From Amycolatopsis thermalba (GTDB taxonomy: Bacteria; Actinomycetota; Actinomycetes; Mycobacteriales; Pseudonocardiaceae), in assembly GCF_003385215.1 (NCBI RefSeq), contig NZ_PQHW01000034.1, positions 1 to 60,982 of the forward strand: a stretch of DNA of 60,982 nt, written 5' to 3'. The translations under genes and the position numbers were made by a program. Shown here piece by piece: positions 24,845-33,744 of this stretch. The number at the start of each line of letters is the position of its first letter. The stretch's first letter is position 1. The notes below the pieces were generated by a model, which ran no database searches, was not told the origin of the DNA, and saw nothing but the letters and a program-made list of their open reading frames with translations.

Positions 24845-25539
24845 GACGCTCGCCTGCCTTGCCATTCGTCGCGGGCCCGGTCCAGCGCCGCGGGGGTGCC
24901 GATGTCGAGGAACCACGCGTCGCCGAGGGAGACCACGCGCGCGTGCCCGACGAGCTTGGGCAGCAGGTGGTAGCCGATGTCGGCGGGCGGCGGCCCGATC
25001 AGGTCGAGCACGGCGGGGGAGAACGCGTACATCCCGGCGTTCGCCAGATCACCGGACGGCGTGGCCGGCTTCTCGGTGAAACCCGTGACCAGGCCACCGG
25101 AAACGGTCAGGATCCCGCACCGCGTGGGATCGGGGGCGTGGAACACCGACAGCGTGGCGATGGTCCCGCCGGTGCGATGCGCGTCGATCAGGACCCGCGG
25201 GTCGAAGTCGGTGAGGTTGTCCGCGTTGAGGGCCAGGAACATGTCCTCGCCCGCGACGAACGAGCGGTTGGCCCACAGCGTGCCCGCGCTGCCGAGCAGT
25301 TCCGGTTCCTCGACGGTGTGCACGACCGGGCCACCGCGCCGGACCGCGAGGTGCGCCCGCACCAGCGGGGCCAGGTGGTGCAGGTTGACCAGCACCTCGT
25401 CCACCCCGGCGGCGGCGAGCGCGTCGAGCCAGATGTCCAGCATCGGCCGCCCGCCGATCTCGACCAGGCACTTGGGCGTGTGGTCGGTCAGGGGTCGCAA
25501 CCGCGTCCCCAGCCCGGCCGCGAGCAGGAACGCCTTCAC
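24841..25539 (-). CDS. hddC: Heptose/mannose-1-phosphate guanylyltransferase-like (HddC role)
   Basis: A 232-residue nucleotidyltransferase starting with KAFLLAAGLGTRLRPLTDHTPKCLVEIGGRPML, the pyrophosphorylase signature including the conserved Lys. An LNADNLTDFDP segment near residue 107 holds the metal-binding Asp. Between hddA and the other heptose genes, the likely reaction is GTP plus D-glycero-alpha-D-manno-heptose 1-phosphate to GDP-heptose. By motif alone a mannose-1-phosphate substrate is also possible. Start GTG 25539 and the stop overlap both neighbours by 4 nt. Confidence 0.8.
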   Translation of the reverse strand: MKAFLLAAGLGTRLRPLTDHTPKCLVEIGGRPMLDIWLDALAAAGVDEVLVNLHHLAPLVRAHLAVRRGGPVVHTVEEPELLGSAGTLWANRSFVAGEDMFLALNADNLTDFDPRVLIDAHRTGGTIATLSVFHAPDPTRCGILTVSGGLVTGFTEKPATPSGDLANAGMYAFSPAVLDLIGPPPADIGYHLLPKLVGHARVVSLGDAWFLDIGTPAALDRARDEWQGRRAS

Positions 25540-26648
25540 GTCCCCGCCTTGCGCACCACGCCGAGCGACCGCATCTTGGCGTCCGCCTCGGCGAGGATCT
25601 CGTCCAGGCCCGGCATGTCCCGCAACCAGTCGGCGTACTCGGCCACCGAGTCCGCGGGAGTCCGCTTCGGGGACCAGCCCAGCTGTTCGAGCGCGTCGAT
25701 GTCGGAGGTGATGTGCCGGGTGTCGCCGAAGCGGTACTCGCCGCTGATCCGGCCCGGCCGGTCCGATCCGTACTGGCGGCGCACGATGTCGGCGAACTCC
25801 TGCGTGGTGTAGCCGGTTCCGCCGCCGACGTTGAAGACCCGCCCGGCGGCGCGGTCGTCGGCGAGCACCAGCACATTCGCGTCGACCACGTCGTGGATGT
25901 TCACGTAGTCGCGGATCGCCTGCCCGTCCTCGTACAGCGTCGGCGCGCCGCCCAGCAGGTAGTGCAGGTTGAAGATGCGGCACGCGCCGGAGTAGGCGTT
26001 GTAGACCGACTGCCGCGGGCCCTGGACGATGCTGTAGCGCAACGCGGCGGTCGGGATTCCGTAGCGGCGCCCGAGGTTGACCGCCACGACCTCCTCGCCG
26101 TGCTTGGACATGCCGTAGGCGTTCTGCGGGTTGGCGATCCGCTCCGGTGTGGGCAGCATCGCCAGCGGCTCGCCGCACACCGCGCAGCCGAGGTCCCAGT
26201 GCCCCGCCCGCAACGCCGCCTCGGGCCGCATGTCCGGCGTCTGCTCGCCGTGCGCCGCGCACCGGTAGAGCCCCTCGCCCATCGCGGCCTGCGAGGACGC
26301 CACCACGATCCGGGCCAGGTCCAGCTTCTCGGCGACCACGATCTCGTAGATCATCGCCGTGGACGTGACGTTGACGTCGGTGAACTTCGCGAAGTCCGGC
26401 AGGTAGTCCTGGTAGGCGGCGAAGTGGTAGACCGCGTCGGCGCGGCGCAGCAGGTTGCGCATCAGATCGCGGTTGCGCACGTCGCCCTCGTAGAACTCCA
26501 CGCCGGGCGTCAGGTGGTTCGGTTTCCCGTCGCGGTGCACCGGCGCGGCCAGCACGTCCAGCACGGTCACCTCGTGCCCCAGCTCGACGAGCCGGTCGCA
26601 GGTGTGCGATCCGATGAACCCGGCGCCGCCGGTGACCAGGATCCTCAT
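25536..26648 (-). CDS. SDR nucleotide-sugar epimerase with Cys/His-rich insertion
   Basis: A 370-residue extended SDR: GGAGFIGS at residues 7-14, then the ASSQAAMGEG segment and catalytic YGMSK near residue 185. Between the Ser and Tyr motifs is an unusual insertion with C-x2-H (RCAAHGEQ) and C-x2-C (GCAVCGEP), resembling a zinc knuckle. Similar insertions occur in actinobacterial proteins annotated as dTDP-L-rhamnose 4-epimerase. In this operon it may instead act on GDP-heptose. The fold is certain, the substrate is not. Confidence 0.8.
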   Translation of the reverse strand: MRILVTGGAGFIGSHTCDRLVELGHEVTVLDVLAAPVHRDGKPNHLTPGVEFYEGDVRNRDLMRNLLRRADAVYHFAAYQDYLPDFAKFTDVNVTSTAMIYEIVVAEKLDLARIVVASSQAAMGEGLYRCAAHGEQTPDMRPEAALRAGHWDLGCAVCGEPLAMLPTPERIANPQNAYGMSKHGEEVVAVNLGRRYGIPTAALRYSIVQGPRQSVYNAYSGACRIFNLHYLLGGAPTLYEDGQAIRDYVNIHDVVDANVLVLADDRAAGRVFNVGGGTGYTTQEFADIVRRQYGSDRPGRISGEYRFGDTRHITSDIDALEQLGWSPKRTPADSVAEYADWLRDMPGLDEILAEADAKMRSLGVVRKAGT

Positions 26649-27775
26649 CGCGCGTGCACCTCCCGGTACACGTCGAGCGTGCGCGCGGCGGTGGCCGCCC
26701 AGGTGAACTCGCCCGCGCGTTCCGGTCCGCGGGCGCGCAGCCGCTCGCCCTCCGGGCCGCAGGCCTTGACGATCGCGTCGGCGATCGAGCCGGAGTCCGC
26801 CGGATCGGCCAGCAGCGCCGCCCCGCCCGCGGTTTCCGGCATCGCCGTCACGTTGGAGGTGACCACCGGGCACGCCGAGGCCATGGCCTCCAGGATCGGC
26901 AGGCCGAACGTCTCGTTGTGCGACGGGTACACGAACACGTCGGCCGCGCGGTAGAAGTGCACGGTCTCCTCCAGCGGCACCCCGCCGACCCACACGATGT
27001 CGCCGGCCACGCCGAGCCGCGCGGCCAGCGCCTTGAGTTGCCCGACGTACTCGACGTCCCGGCCGGGGCCCACGACGACCAGCTGCCGGTCCCCGAGGTC
27101 GGATTTCGCGGCGGCGAACGCGCGGATCAGGCCCTCGCAGTTCTTGTACGGCCACAGCGACGACACGAACAGCACGAACTGCCTGGTCACGCCGTAGCGC
27201 CGGGACACGTGGGCGAACGCCTCGTCCCGGTCGCCGGGGCGGAACAGGTCGTGGTCCACCGCCTCCGGGATGAGCCGGATCTTCGCCGGATCGACGTCCA
27301 GGTACTGCCGCACCTCGTCGACCAGGCTGCGGGAGTTGAGGATGATCGCGTCGGCCAGCCGCGCGGTGCGCGGGTAGCTCAGCTGCCGGTACAGCCGCGC
27401 CGGCGGTGAGATCGCGTGCGGTGTGGTGTACGCGTGCAGCGTCTTGATGTGCACCACGAGCTTCGGCGCGGACTTCACGATCGGCGCCATCAGCGTGTTC
27501 AGCACGTCGATCCCGCTCAGCGGCAGCCGCACCGGCGAGTACAGGTGCTCCGACAGCGTGCGCAGGTTGCGCTTCTCGTTGGACCACGGATAGGTGATGT
27601 ACTCGACGCTCGACCCGTAGTCGTGCGTCGGCCGCGACTTCGGGCTCACCATGAGGTGGAACGACTCGCCGTCGCGGAGCAGCTCGGTCATCTCGGGGAT
27701 GACGCGCGTCCAGAACCAGTGCGCGCCCGAGGGGTTGACCGGATCGTCGGTGAGCAGGTTGATCGCGACGCGCAT
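26645..27775 (-). CDS. Glycosyltransferase family 4
   Basis: A 376-residue GT-B-fold retaining transferase. The C-terminal domain carries the GT4 signature VFVYPSHNETFGLPILEAMASACPVVTS with the conserved E-x7-E pattern (near residue 290) and a nucleotide-binding FVSSLWPYKN block near 200. ATG 27775 gives the normal start MRVAINLL. It probably adds a sugar, plausibly the heptose, to the lipid-linked repeat. ATGA overlap with the SDR gene downstream and a 4-bp gap to the heptose fusion gene upstream. Confidence 0.88.
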   Translation of the reverse strand: MRVAINLLTDDPVNPSGAHWFWTRVIPEMTELLRDGESFHLMVSPKSRPTHDYGSSVEYITYPWSNEKRNLRTLSEHLYSPVRLPLSGIDVLNTLMAPIVKSAPKLVVHIKTLHAYTTPHAISPPARLYRQLSYPRTARLADAIILNSRSLVDEVRQYLDVDPAKIRLIPEAVDHDLFRPGDRDEAFAHVSRRYGVTRQFVLFVSSLWPYKNCEGLIRAFAAAKSDLGDRQLVVVGPGRDVEYVGQLKALAARLGVAGDIVWVGGVPLEETVHFYRAADVFVYPSHNETFGLPILEAMASACPVVTSNVTAMPETAGGAALLADPADSGSIADAIVKACGPEGERLRARGPERAGEFTWAATAARTLDVYREVHAR

Positions 27776-27779
27776 GCGG

Positions 27780-28967
27780 TCAGAATGTCTGCGAGACAAC
27801 GGCATCTGGGGTCATCCTCGACTGTCGGACGTACTGGGCCAGCAGGTGCATGCACGCCTGGTGGGCGTCTTCGACGACGCCGTAGTTGGCGGAGTCGACG
27901 TGGATGGAGACCTCGGCGCGGCGTCGCGCGGGCCCGCCCTCGAACCCGGTGAGCGCGATGGTCGGCATGTCGTGCGCCGCCGCCCAGTCCAGTGCCCGCA
28001 CGATGTTCGGCGACCGGCCCGAGGACGAGATGACGATCAGCACGTCACCCGGCCGCGCCTGGGACTGCAACTGGTACTCGAAGACGTGCTCGTAGCCCAG
28101 GTCGTTGGCGATCGCGCTGAACAACTCCACGTTCGTGCTCAGGCTCTGCACCCGCGTGGTGACGCCGGTGCCGTTGCGGATGCCCTTCACGTGGTCGCAT
28201 TGCAGGTGGTTGGCGATCGACGCGGACCCGCCGTTGCCGCACGCGAACACCGCCGAATCGCGGTCGTAGGCGGCGTTCAGGACGGTCGCCGCGCGGCTGA
28301 CCTGTTCCAGGTCCACGGTGGCGAAGGCGCGCGCCAGCTCGGCGACGTAGGCGCCGCCGTAGGAGTCGGCGCGGTGGAACTTCGCGGCCGGGAACTTCGG
28401 CGCCTTCTCCTGATGCGGCGCCGGGACGGTGCTGCCACCGAGGATGAACCGCACGGCGGCAGCGAGATCGGGGAACGTGTCGACACCCGTCACCGCCGAG
28501 CCGGGCGGCCCGACGTGCAGCGGCTTGGCGCCCACCGCCCGCGCCAGCCCGACGTCGGCCGGGCTGTCCCCGACCACCCAGGACGCCGCCAGGTCCAGGT
28601 CCAGCGCCTCCGCGGCGGCCAGCGCCATGCCCGGCCCGGGTTTGCGGTCGGCGCTGCGCCGCGCGAACGCCTCCACGATGCCGTCCGGGTGGTAGGGGCA
28701 GAACAGCCACAGGTCGACGTGCGCGCCGTGCCGCGCCAGCTCGGCGATCATGTGCTTGTGGACCTGCTCCACGTCGGCGATGCCGTAGTACCCGCGGGCC
28801 ACCCCGGCCTGGTTGGTGACCACCGCGACCGGGATGCCGGCGCGGTTGAGCGCGGCGATGGCCGCGATGGACCCGTCGATGAACTCGACCCGGTCGACCG
28901 AGCCGACATATCCGCTGTCGACGATGATCGTGCCGTCGCGATCGAGCAGAACCCCTGGCTGGCTCAC
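27780..28967 (-). CDS. GmhB-GmhA fusion: heptose bisphosphatase plus sedoheptulose-7-P isomerase
   Basis: A 395-residue bifunctional protein. Residues about 1-180 are a HAD phosphatase of the GmhB type (LLDRDGTI with Asp9/Asp11, VVTNQAG near 50, RKPGPGM near 109, VVGDSPAD near 132). Residues about 195-395 are a SIS-domain GmhA (FACGNGGSASIANHLQCDH near 241, ISSSGRSPN near 313). The two parts catalyse isomerisation of sedoheptulose 7-phosphate and dephosphorylation at C7 of the heptose bisphosphate, flanking the HddA step. They are usually separate genes. The GmhB zinc-knuckle cysteines are only partly visible. GTG start. Confidence 0.9.
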   Translation of the reverse strand: MSQPGVLLDRDGTIIVDSGYVGSVDRVEFIDGSIAAIAALNRAGIPVAVVTNQAGVARGYYGIADVEQVHKHMIAELARHGAHVDLWLFCPYHPDGIVEAFARRSADRKPGPGMALAAAEALDLDLAASWVVGDSPADVGLARAVGAKPLHVGPPGSAVTGVDTFPDLAAAVRFILGGSTVPAPHQEKAPKFPAAKFHRADSYGGAYVAELARAFATVDLEQVSRAATVLNAAYDRDSAVFACGNGGSASIANHLQCDHVKGIRNGTGVTTRVQSLSTNVELFSAIANDLGYEHVFEYQLQSQARPGDVLIVISSSGRSPNIVRALDWAAAHDMPTIALTGFEGGPARRRAEVSIHVDSANYGVVEDAHQACMHLLAQYVRQSRMTPDAVVSQTF

Positions 28968-29043
28968 GGTCGACCACCTCTCTGAGATGACTTGAGGTCG
29001 CGCGCGGGCCCGGGCGCGTTACGGTTTCCGGCCGGTGGAGTGC

Positions 29044-30270
29044 TCATTCCACAACCGTCCTTTGTGGAGCGGCGCGCGGGGCGGACAGCAGCGCCGCCGC
29101 GACGAAGAGGTGCAGCAGGTACGGCGAGGCGTCGCCCACCCCGACCTCGGTGTAGGAGGCGACCAGGCAGTAGGTGATCAGGAAGATCGCGTACGCCCGG
29201 GCCGGTGAGGGCGGGCGGGACAGCGCGACGATCACCAGCGTCAGCAGGAACAGCCCCACCAGCACGATACCCAGGTAGCCCTGCTCGTGGTAGACCGCCA
29301 GCCAGCCGCTGTCGATCGGCAACCCGTTGAAGGACTTGTTGGACAACCCGGTGCCGAAGACCTGCTCGAACCAGCTGCGTGGTTCCTGCAGCAGCGCGTC
29401 CCACACTTTCGTCCGCCCGGTGAGGTTGCTCAGCGCCTCGTCGTCCTGCCCGCGCAGCAACCACGTCTGCACCAGCGGGCCGAGCGGGATCGCGGCCAGC
29501 GCGACCGCGCCCGCGCAGAGCGTGAAGATCTTGCGGGCCCGGACGCTGGTCAGGAACAGCGACAGGCCGGCCACGAGCAGCCCGGCGACCAGGCCGAGCA
29601 GCGCCGTCCGGGTGTGGCTCAGCAGCAGCATCGCGAACGCGGGCCCGGCGATGAACGCCACGCTGCGGCCGTCGGTGTGGCGGTTCACCCACAGCAGGAC
29701 GACCAGCCCGGCGACGACCGCGCTGTAGGCGCCGACCTGCGGCGCGGTCATCGGCCACAGGGTTCCGCTGAGGCGGCCGTCGTTGCTCGCGGGCAACGCG
29801 TTGCCCGGCGAGATGAACAGGCCGACCGCGACCGGGACCAGCACCACGATGAGGGCCCGCAGGTGCAGCCGCACGAACCGGATCGCGTGGTCCATCCACG
29901 GGCTGATCAGCCACAGCGTGGCGACGAACAGGGTCAGCCGGAAGCAGCGGAACAGCGAGCCGTAACCGGCCTCCAGGCGGGCGCTGCCCGCGATGCTCGC
30001 CGCCAGGAGCAGGGTGAGCAGGAACAGGAACGCGCTCGGCCGGATCCGCACGCGCGGGTTGGTGATCAGCGCGAGGCCGAACGCGGCCACGATCGCCCCC
30101 ATCGTGACCACCTGCACGACGGTCCGCGGCAGGGTGATCAGCAGTTGCCCGCCCTGCGAGCCGAGCGTGTTGAACACCAGCAGCGCCCAGATCGCCGGCA
30201 GCAGGCGGGGGAACGCCTCCTGGCCGGGCTTCTCCGGCGCCGCGCGGGGCCGGACGGTGTCGATGCTCAT
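29044..30270 (-). CDS. O-antigen ligase/polymerase-like membrane protein
   Basis: A 408-residue membrane protein with about 10-12 spans and a large extracytoplasmic loop near residues 280-330 that includes the Wzy_C-like hallmark RTKVWDALLQEPRSWFEQVFGTGLSN. It is the only candidate polymerase (Wzy) or ligase in the window and would join repeat units outside the membrane. Its start overlaps the beta-helix gene stop (TGATG), so the two are translationally linked. A 76-bp gap separates it from the fused heptose gene downstream. Confidence 0.85.
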   Translation of the reverse strand: MSIDTVRPRAAPEKPGQEAFPRLLPAIWALLVFNTLGSQGGQLLITLPRTVVQVVTMGAIVAAFGLALITNPRVRIRPSAFLFLLTLLLAASIAGSARLEAGYGSLFRCFRLTLFVATLWLISPWMDHAIRFVRLHLRALIVVLVPVAVGLFISPGNALPASNDGRLSGTLWPMTAPQVGAYSAVVAGLVVLLWVNRHTDGRSVAFIAGPAFAMLLLSHTRTALLGLVAGLLVAGLSLFLTSVRARKIFTLCAGAVALAAIPLGPLVQTWLLRGQDDEALSNLTGRTKVWDALLQEPRSWFEQVFGTGLSNKSFNGLPIDSGWLAVYHEQGYLGIVLVGLFLLTLVIVALSRPPSPARAYAIFLITYCLVASYTEVGVGDASPYLLHLFVAAALLSAPRAAPQRTVVE

Positions 30271-31787
30271 CAGCCACCCGCCCTGAGCGTGAACGTGCTG
30301 CCGGTGTCCTGCTGGTAGGGCGGCGCCTGCCAGGCCACGGTGTCCAGGACGCCCTCGGTGTCGACCGCCATGAAGCTCCACGGCCCGGCGTAGGTGTTGT
30401 CGTGCCACCGGTTGTCCTGCCCGAACGTGATCGCCTGCCGGATGACCTCGGCCTTGTACGGCGACCAGTCCGGGTAGGTGCCGTAGTTGGACAGCACCGC
30501 CATGCGCCCGCACATCGCCCGGCACCCGATCACCACCGGGTCGAAGGCGAACCGGTTGCCGTGGATGTCGACGCGCTGGGTCTTCCAGCGGCAGTCGGAG
30601 TACAGCGGTTCGCCGGCGATGGCGGGCTGGGCGCACGTCGCGGCGTCCGGGACCAGCCGGGTGCAGTAGCCGGTCGAGGTGTTCGCCGCGCTGTTGCAGA
30701 AGCGGTCGGCGTTCTCCCACAGGGTGATCCCGGACCAGTTGTCGGTCAGGTCGTTGCCGGTGATCTCGATCTTGTCGGTGCGCGCCGGGACCCGCGGTTC
30801 CCCGCCGGATTCGGAGATGTAGATCGTCGCGGCGGGGAAGGTGTCGCCCTTGTCGACGAAGGAGCGGCCCTCGACCCAGTTGTTGCGGCGGATCGCGTTG
30901 TTCCGGATGATCGCGTTGTAGCTGGTCTCGTAGATGATCGCGGCGCCGCCGTTGCCCTCGATGACGTTGCCCTCGATCAGGAAGTCGTTGTTGTTGGTGT
31001 CCGCCCACAGCCCGACGCCCTGGTTGTCGTGCACCCAGTTGCCGCGCACGTCGGCACCGTTGACGGCCCAGAACTTGATGCCGCCGGTGCAGCCGCAGCC
31101 CTCGTAGCGGGCCTCCAGGTTGTCGGTGTTGTTGCCGGTGATCTCGTTGCCCTCGACGACGAGCCCGGTGATGGTGTCGCCGGCCTGGTAGGCGTTCATC
31201 GCGTACTGGCCGTTGGCGCGCAGGCAGTTGGCACGCACCTGCTGCCGCGCCCCGGCCATCAGCCCGGCGCCGCGGTTGTCCTCGATGGTGTTGTGCTCGA
31301 TGATCCAGCCGTCGCCGGAGTCGTGGTTGACCACGCCCTCGTTGAGCGGCGCGTCGAAGCCGGTGACCACCAGGTGGCGGATCGTCACGTCGGAGGCGGT
31401 GCCCGCGAACGCGTACCGGTTGACGCCGCGGCCGTCGAACACCGCGCCGGGGGCGCCGAGGTAGGTGTTGCCGGTCCGCGGCTGGACCTGGTCGTACTGG
31501 TCCTCGCCGAGCACGTGCTTGCCCGGGGCCAGCCAGAACGTGGTGCCCGGCGGGTTGTCGGCGGTCTTGATCGCCAGGTCGTTGACCAGGCCCGGGTCCA
31601 CGACGACCGCCCCGGCGGGGGGCGTGGCCGGACCGGGTGCCGCGTTGCCGCACACCGCCGCCACCTGGTTCGGCACGCCCTCCTGCGCGGTGGGGGCCGC
31701 GGTCGGACCGGACGTGCACGCGGGCACCGCCAGGAGCGCCAGGGCCGGCAGCACCCGGCGGAGTCGGGTCGTCGTTCGTGCGGGCAC
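30270..31787 (-). CDS. Secreted right-handed beta-helix lipoprotein
   Basis: A 505-residue exported protein. The N-terminus MPARTTTRLRRVLPALALLAVPAC is a signal peptide with a plausible lipobox (VPAC), giving a lipoprotein. The rest is dominated by NosD/pectate-lyase-like coils: repeated N-x-I/V-x-G-N, NGGAAII and NNTDNLEARYEG units over residues about 130-400. Such proteins bind, cleave or epimerise polysaccharides. With the adjacent heparinase-like enzyme it probably trims or modifies the exported polymer. GTG 31787 follows a GGAGG SD. Confidence 0.82.
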   Translation of the reverse strand: MPARTTTRLRRVLPALALLAVPACTSGPTAAPTAQEGVPNQVAAVCGNAAPGPATPPAGAVVVDPGLVNDLAIKTADNPPGTTFWLAPGKHVLGEDQYDQVQPRTGNTYLGAPGAVFDGRGVNRYAFAGTASDVTIRHLVVTGFDAPLNEGVVNHDSGDGWIIEHNTIEDNRGAGLMAGARQQVRANCLRANGQYAMNAYQAGDTITGLVVEGNEITGNNTDNLEARYEGCGCTGGIKFWAVNGADVRGNWVHDNQGVGLWADTNNNDFLIEGNVIEGNGGAAIIYETSYNAIIRNNAIRRNNWVEGRSFVDKGDTFPAATIYISESGGEPRVPARTDKIEITGNDLTDNWSGITLWENADRFCNSAANTSTGYCTRLVPDAATCAQPAIAGEPLYSDCRWKTQRVDIHGNRFAFDPVVIGCRAMCGRMAVLSNYGTYPDWSPYKAEVIRQAITFGQDNRWHDNTYAGPWSFMAVDTEGVLDTVAWQAPPYQQDTGSTFTLRAGG

Positions 31788-31803
31788 GGGGTGCCACCTC
31801 CGG

Positions 31804-33744
31804 CTAGTGGGCGAAGCGCAGCAGTGTGGTGAGCGCGCCACCGCGCCCGGCCAGTCCACTGCCGATCAGGGTCGTGGCCGGTTCGCGGCGGCCGTAGCCG
31901 GGCGAGTACCAGCCGAGCGGTGGGCCGGTCTGCCCGTGGTGCGCGGTCCAGGTGAGCCCGGCGGGCAGGTCGAGGACGGCGGCCTGCTCGCGGCCGCCGG
32001 AGGTCCAGGTCAGCACGGCCGCGTGCCCGGTCAGTTCGGCCGAGACACGGGGGCCCAGGTGGAACGCGAGCCGCGCCGGGTGGTGCCGGCCGGCGGTGAT
32101 CTCGTCGGTGATCCGCAGCTCACGCGCGCCCGGGTCGAGTTCGACGGTGCGCCGGTGCACGGCCGGGCGGTAGCCGTCGTGCTCGGCCGACCACCGCGCC
32201 ACCCCGCCGCCGGGCGCGGCCAGCACGCGGGTGGTCGCGTGCCGGGTCCACAGGAACGGGCCGCCCGAAGTGGACTGGTCGGTGTCGTCCAGCTGCACCG
32301 TGTTGTGGCCCAGCGTGGACCGGAAGTAGGCGCGCCACTCCGGTTCGCCGTGGTAGCAGTAGGTGCCCGGGTCGGCGAGGACGTCCACGCCGTCGTGCCG
32401 CACCTCGACCGACAGCGCGTCGGCGTGCGCGTGCGCGGCGATCGACAGGAACCCGTGCGGGCCGCCGTCGCAGCGGCACCAGATCTCGCCGCGGCCGTCG
32501 CCGGGCGGGGTGCGCAGCAGCGTCAGCCCGGCGTCGGCGAAGTGGTCCGGCCGGGTGCGTGGCCGGTCCGCCGCCTCGAACCGGTCGGCGAGCGCGGCGA
32601 GCAGCGGCGTGCGCACGTCGCCGCAGCGCGGGCTCGGCCACCAGTCCAGGCGCCCGAACAGGGCGTCCCCGGTCGCCAGCAGCGACGACCAGCGGTCGGT
32701 GCCGCGGCCGTCGAGGACCAGCCCGTGCCCGTCGTCGCCGTCGCCCTGCCGCGGCGGGTGCAGCCGGACGTCGACGACGGCCGCGAGCGCGTCGGTCGTG
32801 CGCAGCAGCGTGCGCCACAGCGAGTCCGGCACGGCCGCCCCGGCCTCGGCCGCCGCGGCCAGGCCCAGCTCCAGAACCAGGCCGTGGTACTCGGTGGCCA
32901 GCTCGCGGTTCAGGCCGGAGCCGAAGGTGTTGGCGGCCAGGTGCTCGTCGAGCGACCGCAGCGCGGCCGATCGCCAGGCGGCCGACTCGGGGAACCACGG
33001 GAACGCGCAGGACGCGGCCAGCTGCCCGGCCGCCTCGGCGATGACGTGGTTGTTCGCCGACGAACCGCGGCTCGGGAAGGTCGCCAGCCACCGCTGGTGG
33101 TGCCAGATCTGGTGCAGCGCCTCGGGGTTGTCCTCGAACAGGCCGGCCGCGCCGGGCCAGCCGTGCAGCAGCCGCCGCACCCACACCCAGGACAGCAGCC
33201 GGATGCCCAGCTCGATCCCGCTGACCCAGTGCACGCTCGTCATCGGCGCGTTGGCCGCCCACCAGGACTTCAGGTGGTCGGCGACCCGCTCGGCGTAGCG
33301 GTCGTCACCGGTGAGCGCGTAGGCGGTGGCGAGCACGGTGAGGTGCTGGTGCCGCGACGGCTCCCAGATCTGCTTGATGTCGCCCACGACGTCCTCGTGC
33401 CGGTACGGGATGTCGAAGGCGAACGTGTCGGCAGGCGCCCGCCGCCCGGTCTTCGGATCGGCCGACCAGTCCGGGTTCACCAGGTCGTCGCGCGGCACCC
33501 CGAAGTACTCGGCTCGGCCGTCCAACAGCCGGTCCGCGGTCTCCAGCACGCGTGCCCACGCGTCCGGCGGCACCCGCACGTCCTCGGGCAGCACGGCGGT
33601 GAAGCGGCGGCCGGGCAGGGGAGTGGACGCCTCCGGCAACGCGCGCCGCAGCTTGCGCCGGTTCCGCACGTCCGCGGCCCGCCCGGCGACTTCGCGCGGG
33701 CCCATCCGCGACAGCCGCCGCAGGTACCAGCCGGGGTCCATCAT
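31804..33744 (-). CDS. Heparinase II/III-like polysaccharide lyase
   Basis: A 646-residue protein: an alpha/alpha-toroid N-terminal domain (about 60-350, with the SSANNHVIAEAAGQLAAS and TEYHGLVLELG segments typical of the family) followed by a beta-sandwich heparinase II/III domain (about 380-640, with HAHADALSVEVRHDG and DPGTYCYH). It would cleave uronic-acid-containing glycans, consistent with the uronate-forming dehydrogenase in the operon. No clear signal peptide is seen. It is coupled (ATGA) to the bi-domain oxidoreductase. Confidence 0.87.
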   Translation of the reverse strand: MMDPGWYLRRLSRMGPREVAGRAADVRNRRKLRRALPEASTPLPGRRFTAVLPEDVRVPPDAWARVLETADRLLDGRAEYFGVPRDDLVNPDWSADPKTGRRAPADTFAFDIPYRHEDVVGDIKQIWEPSRHQHLTVLATAYALTGDDRYAERVADHLKSWWAANAPMTSVHWVSGIELGIRLLSWVWVRRLLHGWPGAAGLFEDNPEALHQIWHHQRWLATFPSRGSSANNHVIAEAAGQLAASCAFPWFPESAAWRSAALRSLDEHLAANTFGSGLNRELATEYHGLVLELGLAAAAEAGAAVPDSLWRTLLRTTDALAAVVDVRLHPPRQGDGDDGHGLVLDGRGTDRWSSLLATGDALFGRLDWWPSPRCGDVRTPLLAALADRFEAADRPRTRPDHFADAGLTLLRTPPGDGRGEIWCRCDGGPHGFLSIAAHAHADALSVEVRHDGVDVLADPGTYCYHGEPEWRAYFRSTLGHNTVQLDDTDQSTSGGPFLWTRHATTRVLAAPGGGVARWSAEHDGYRPAVHRRTVELDPGARELRITDEITAGRHHPARLAFHLGPRVSAELTGHAAVLTWTSGGREQAAVLDLPAGLTWTAHHGQTGPPLGWYSPGYGRREPATTLIGSGLAGRGGALTTLLRFAH

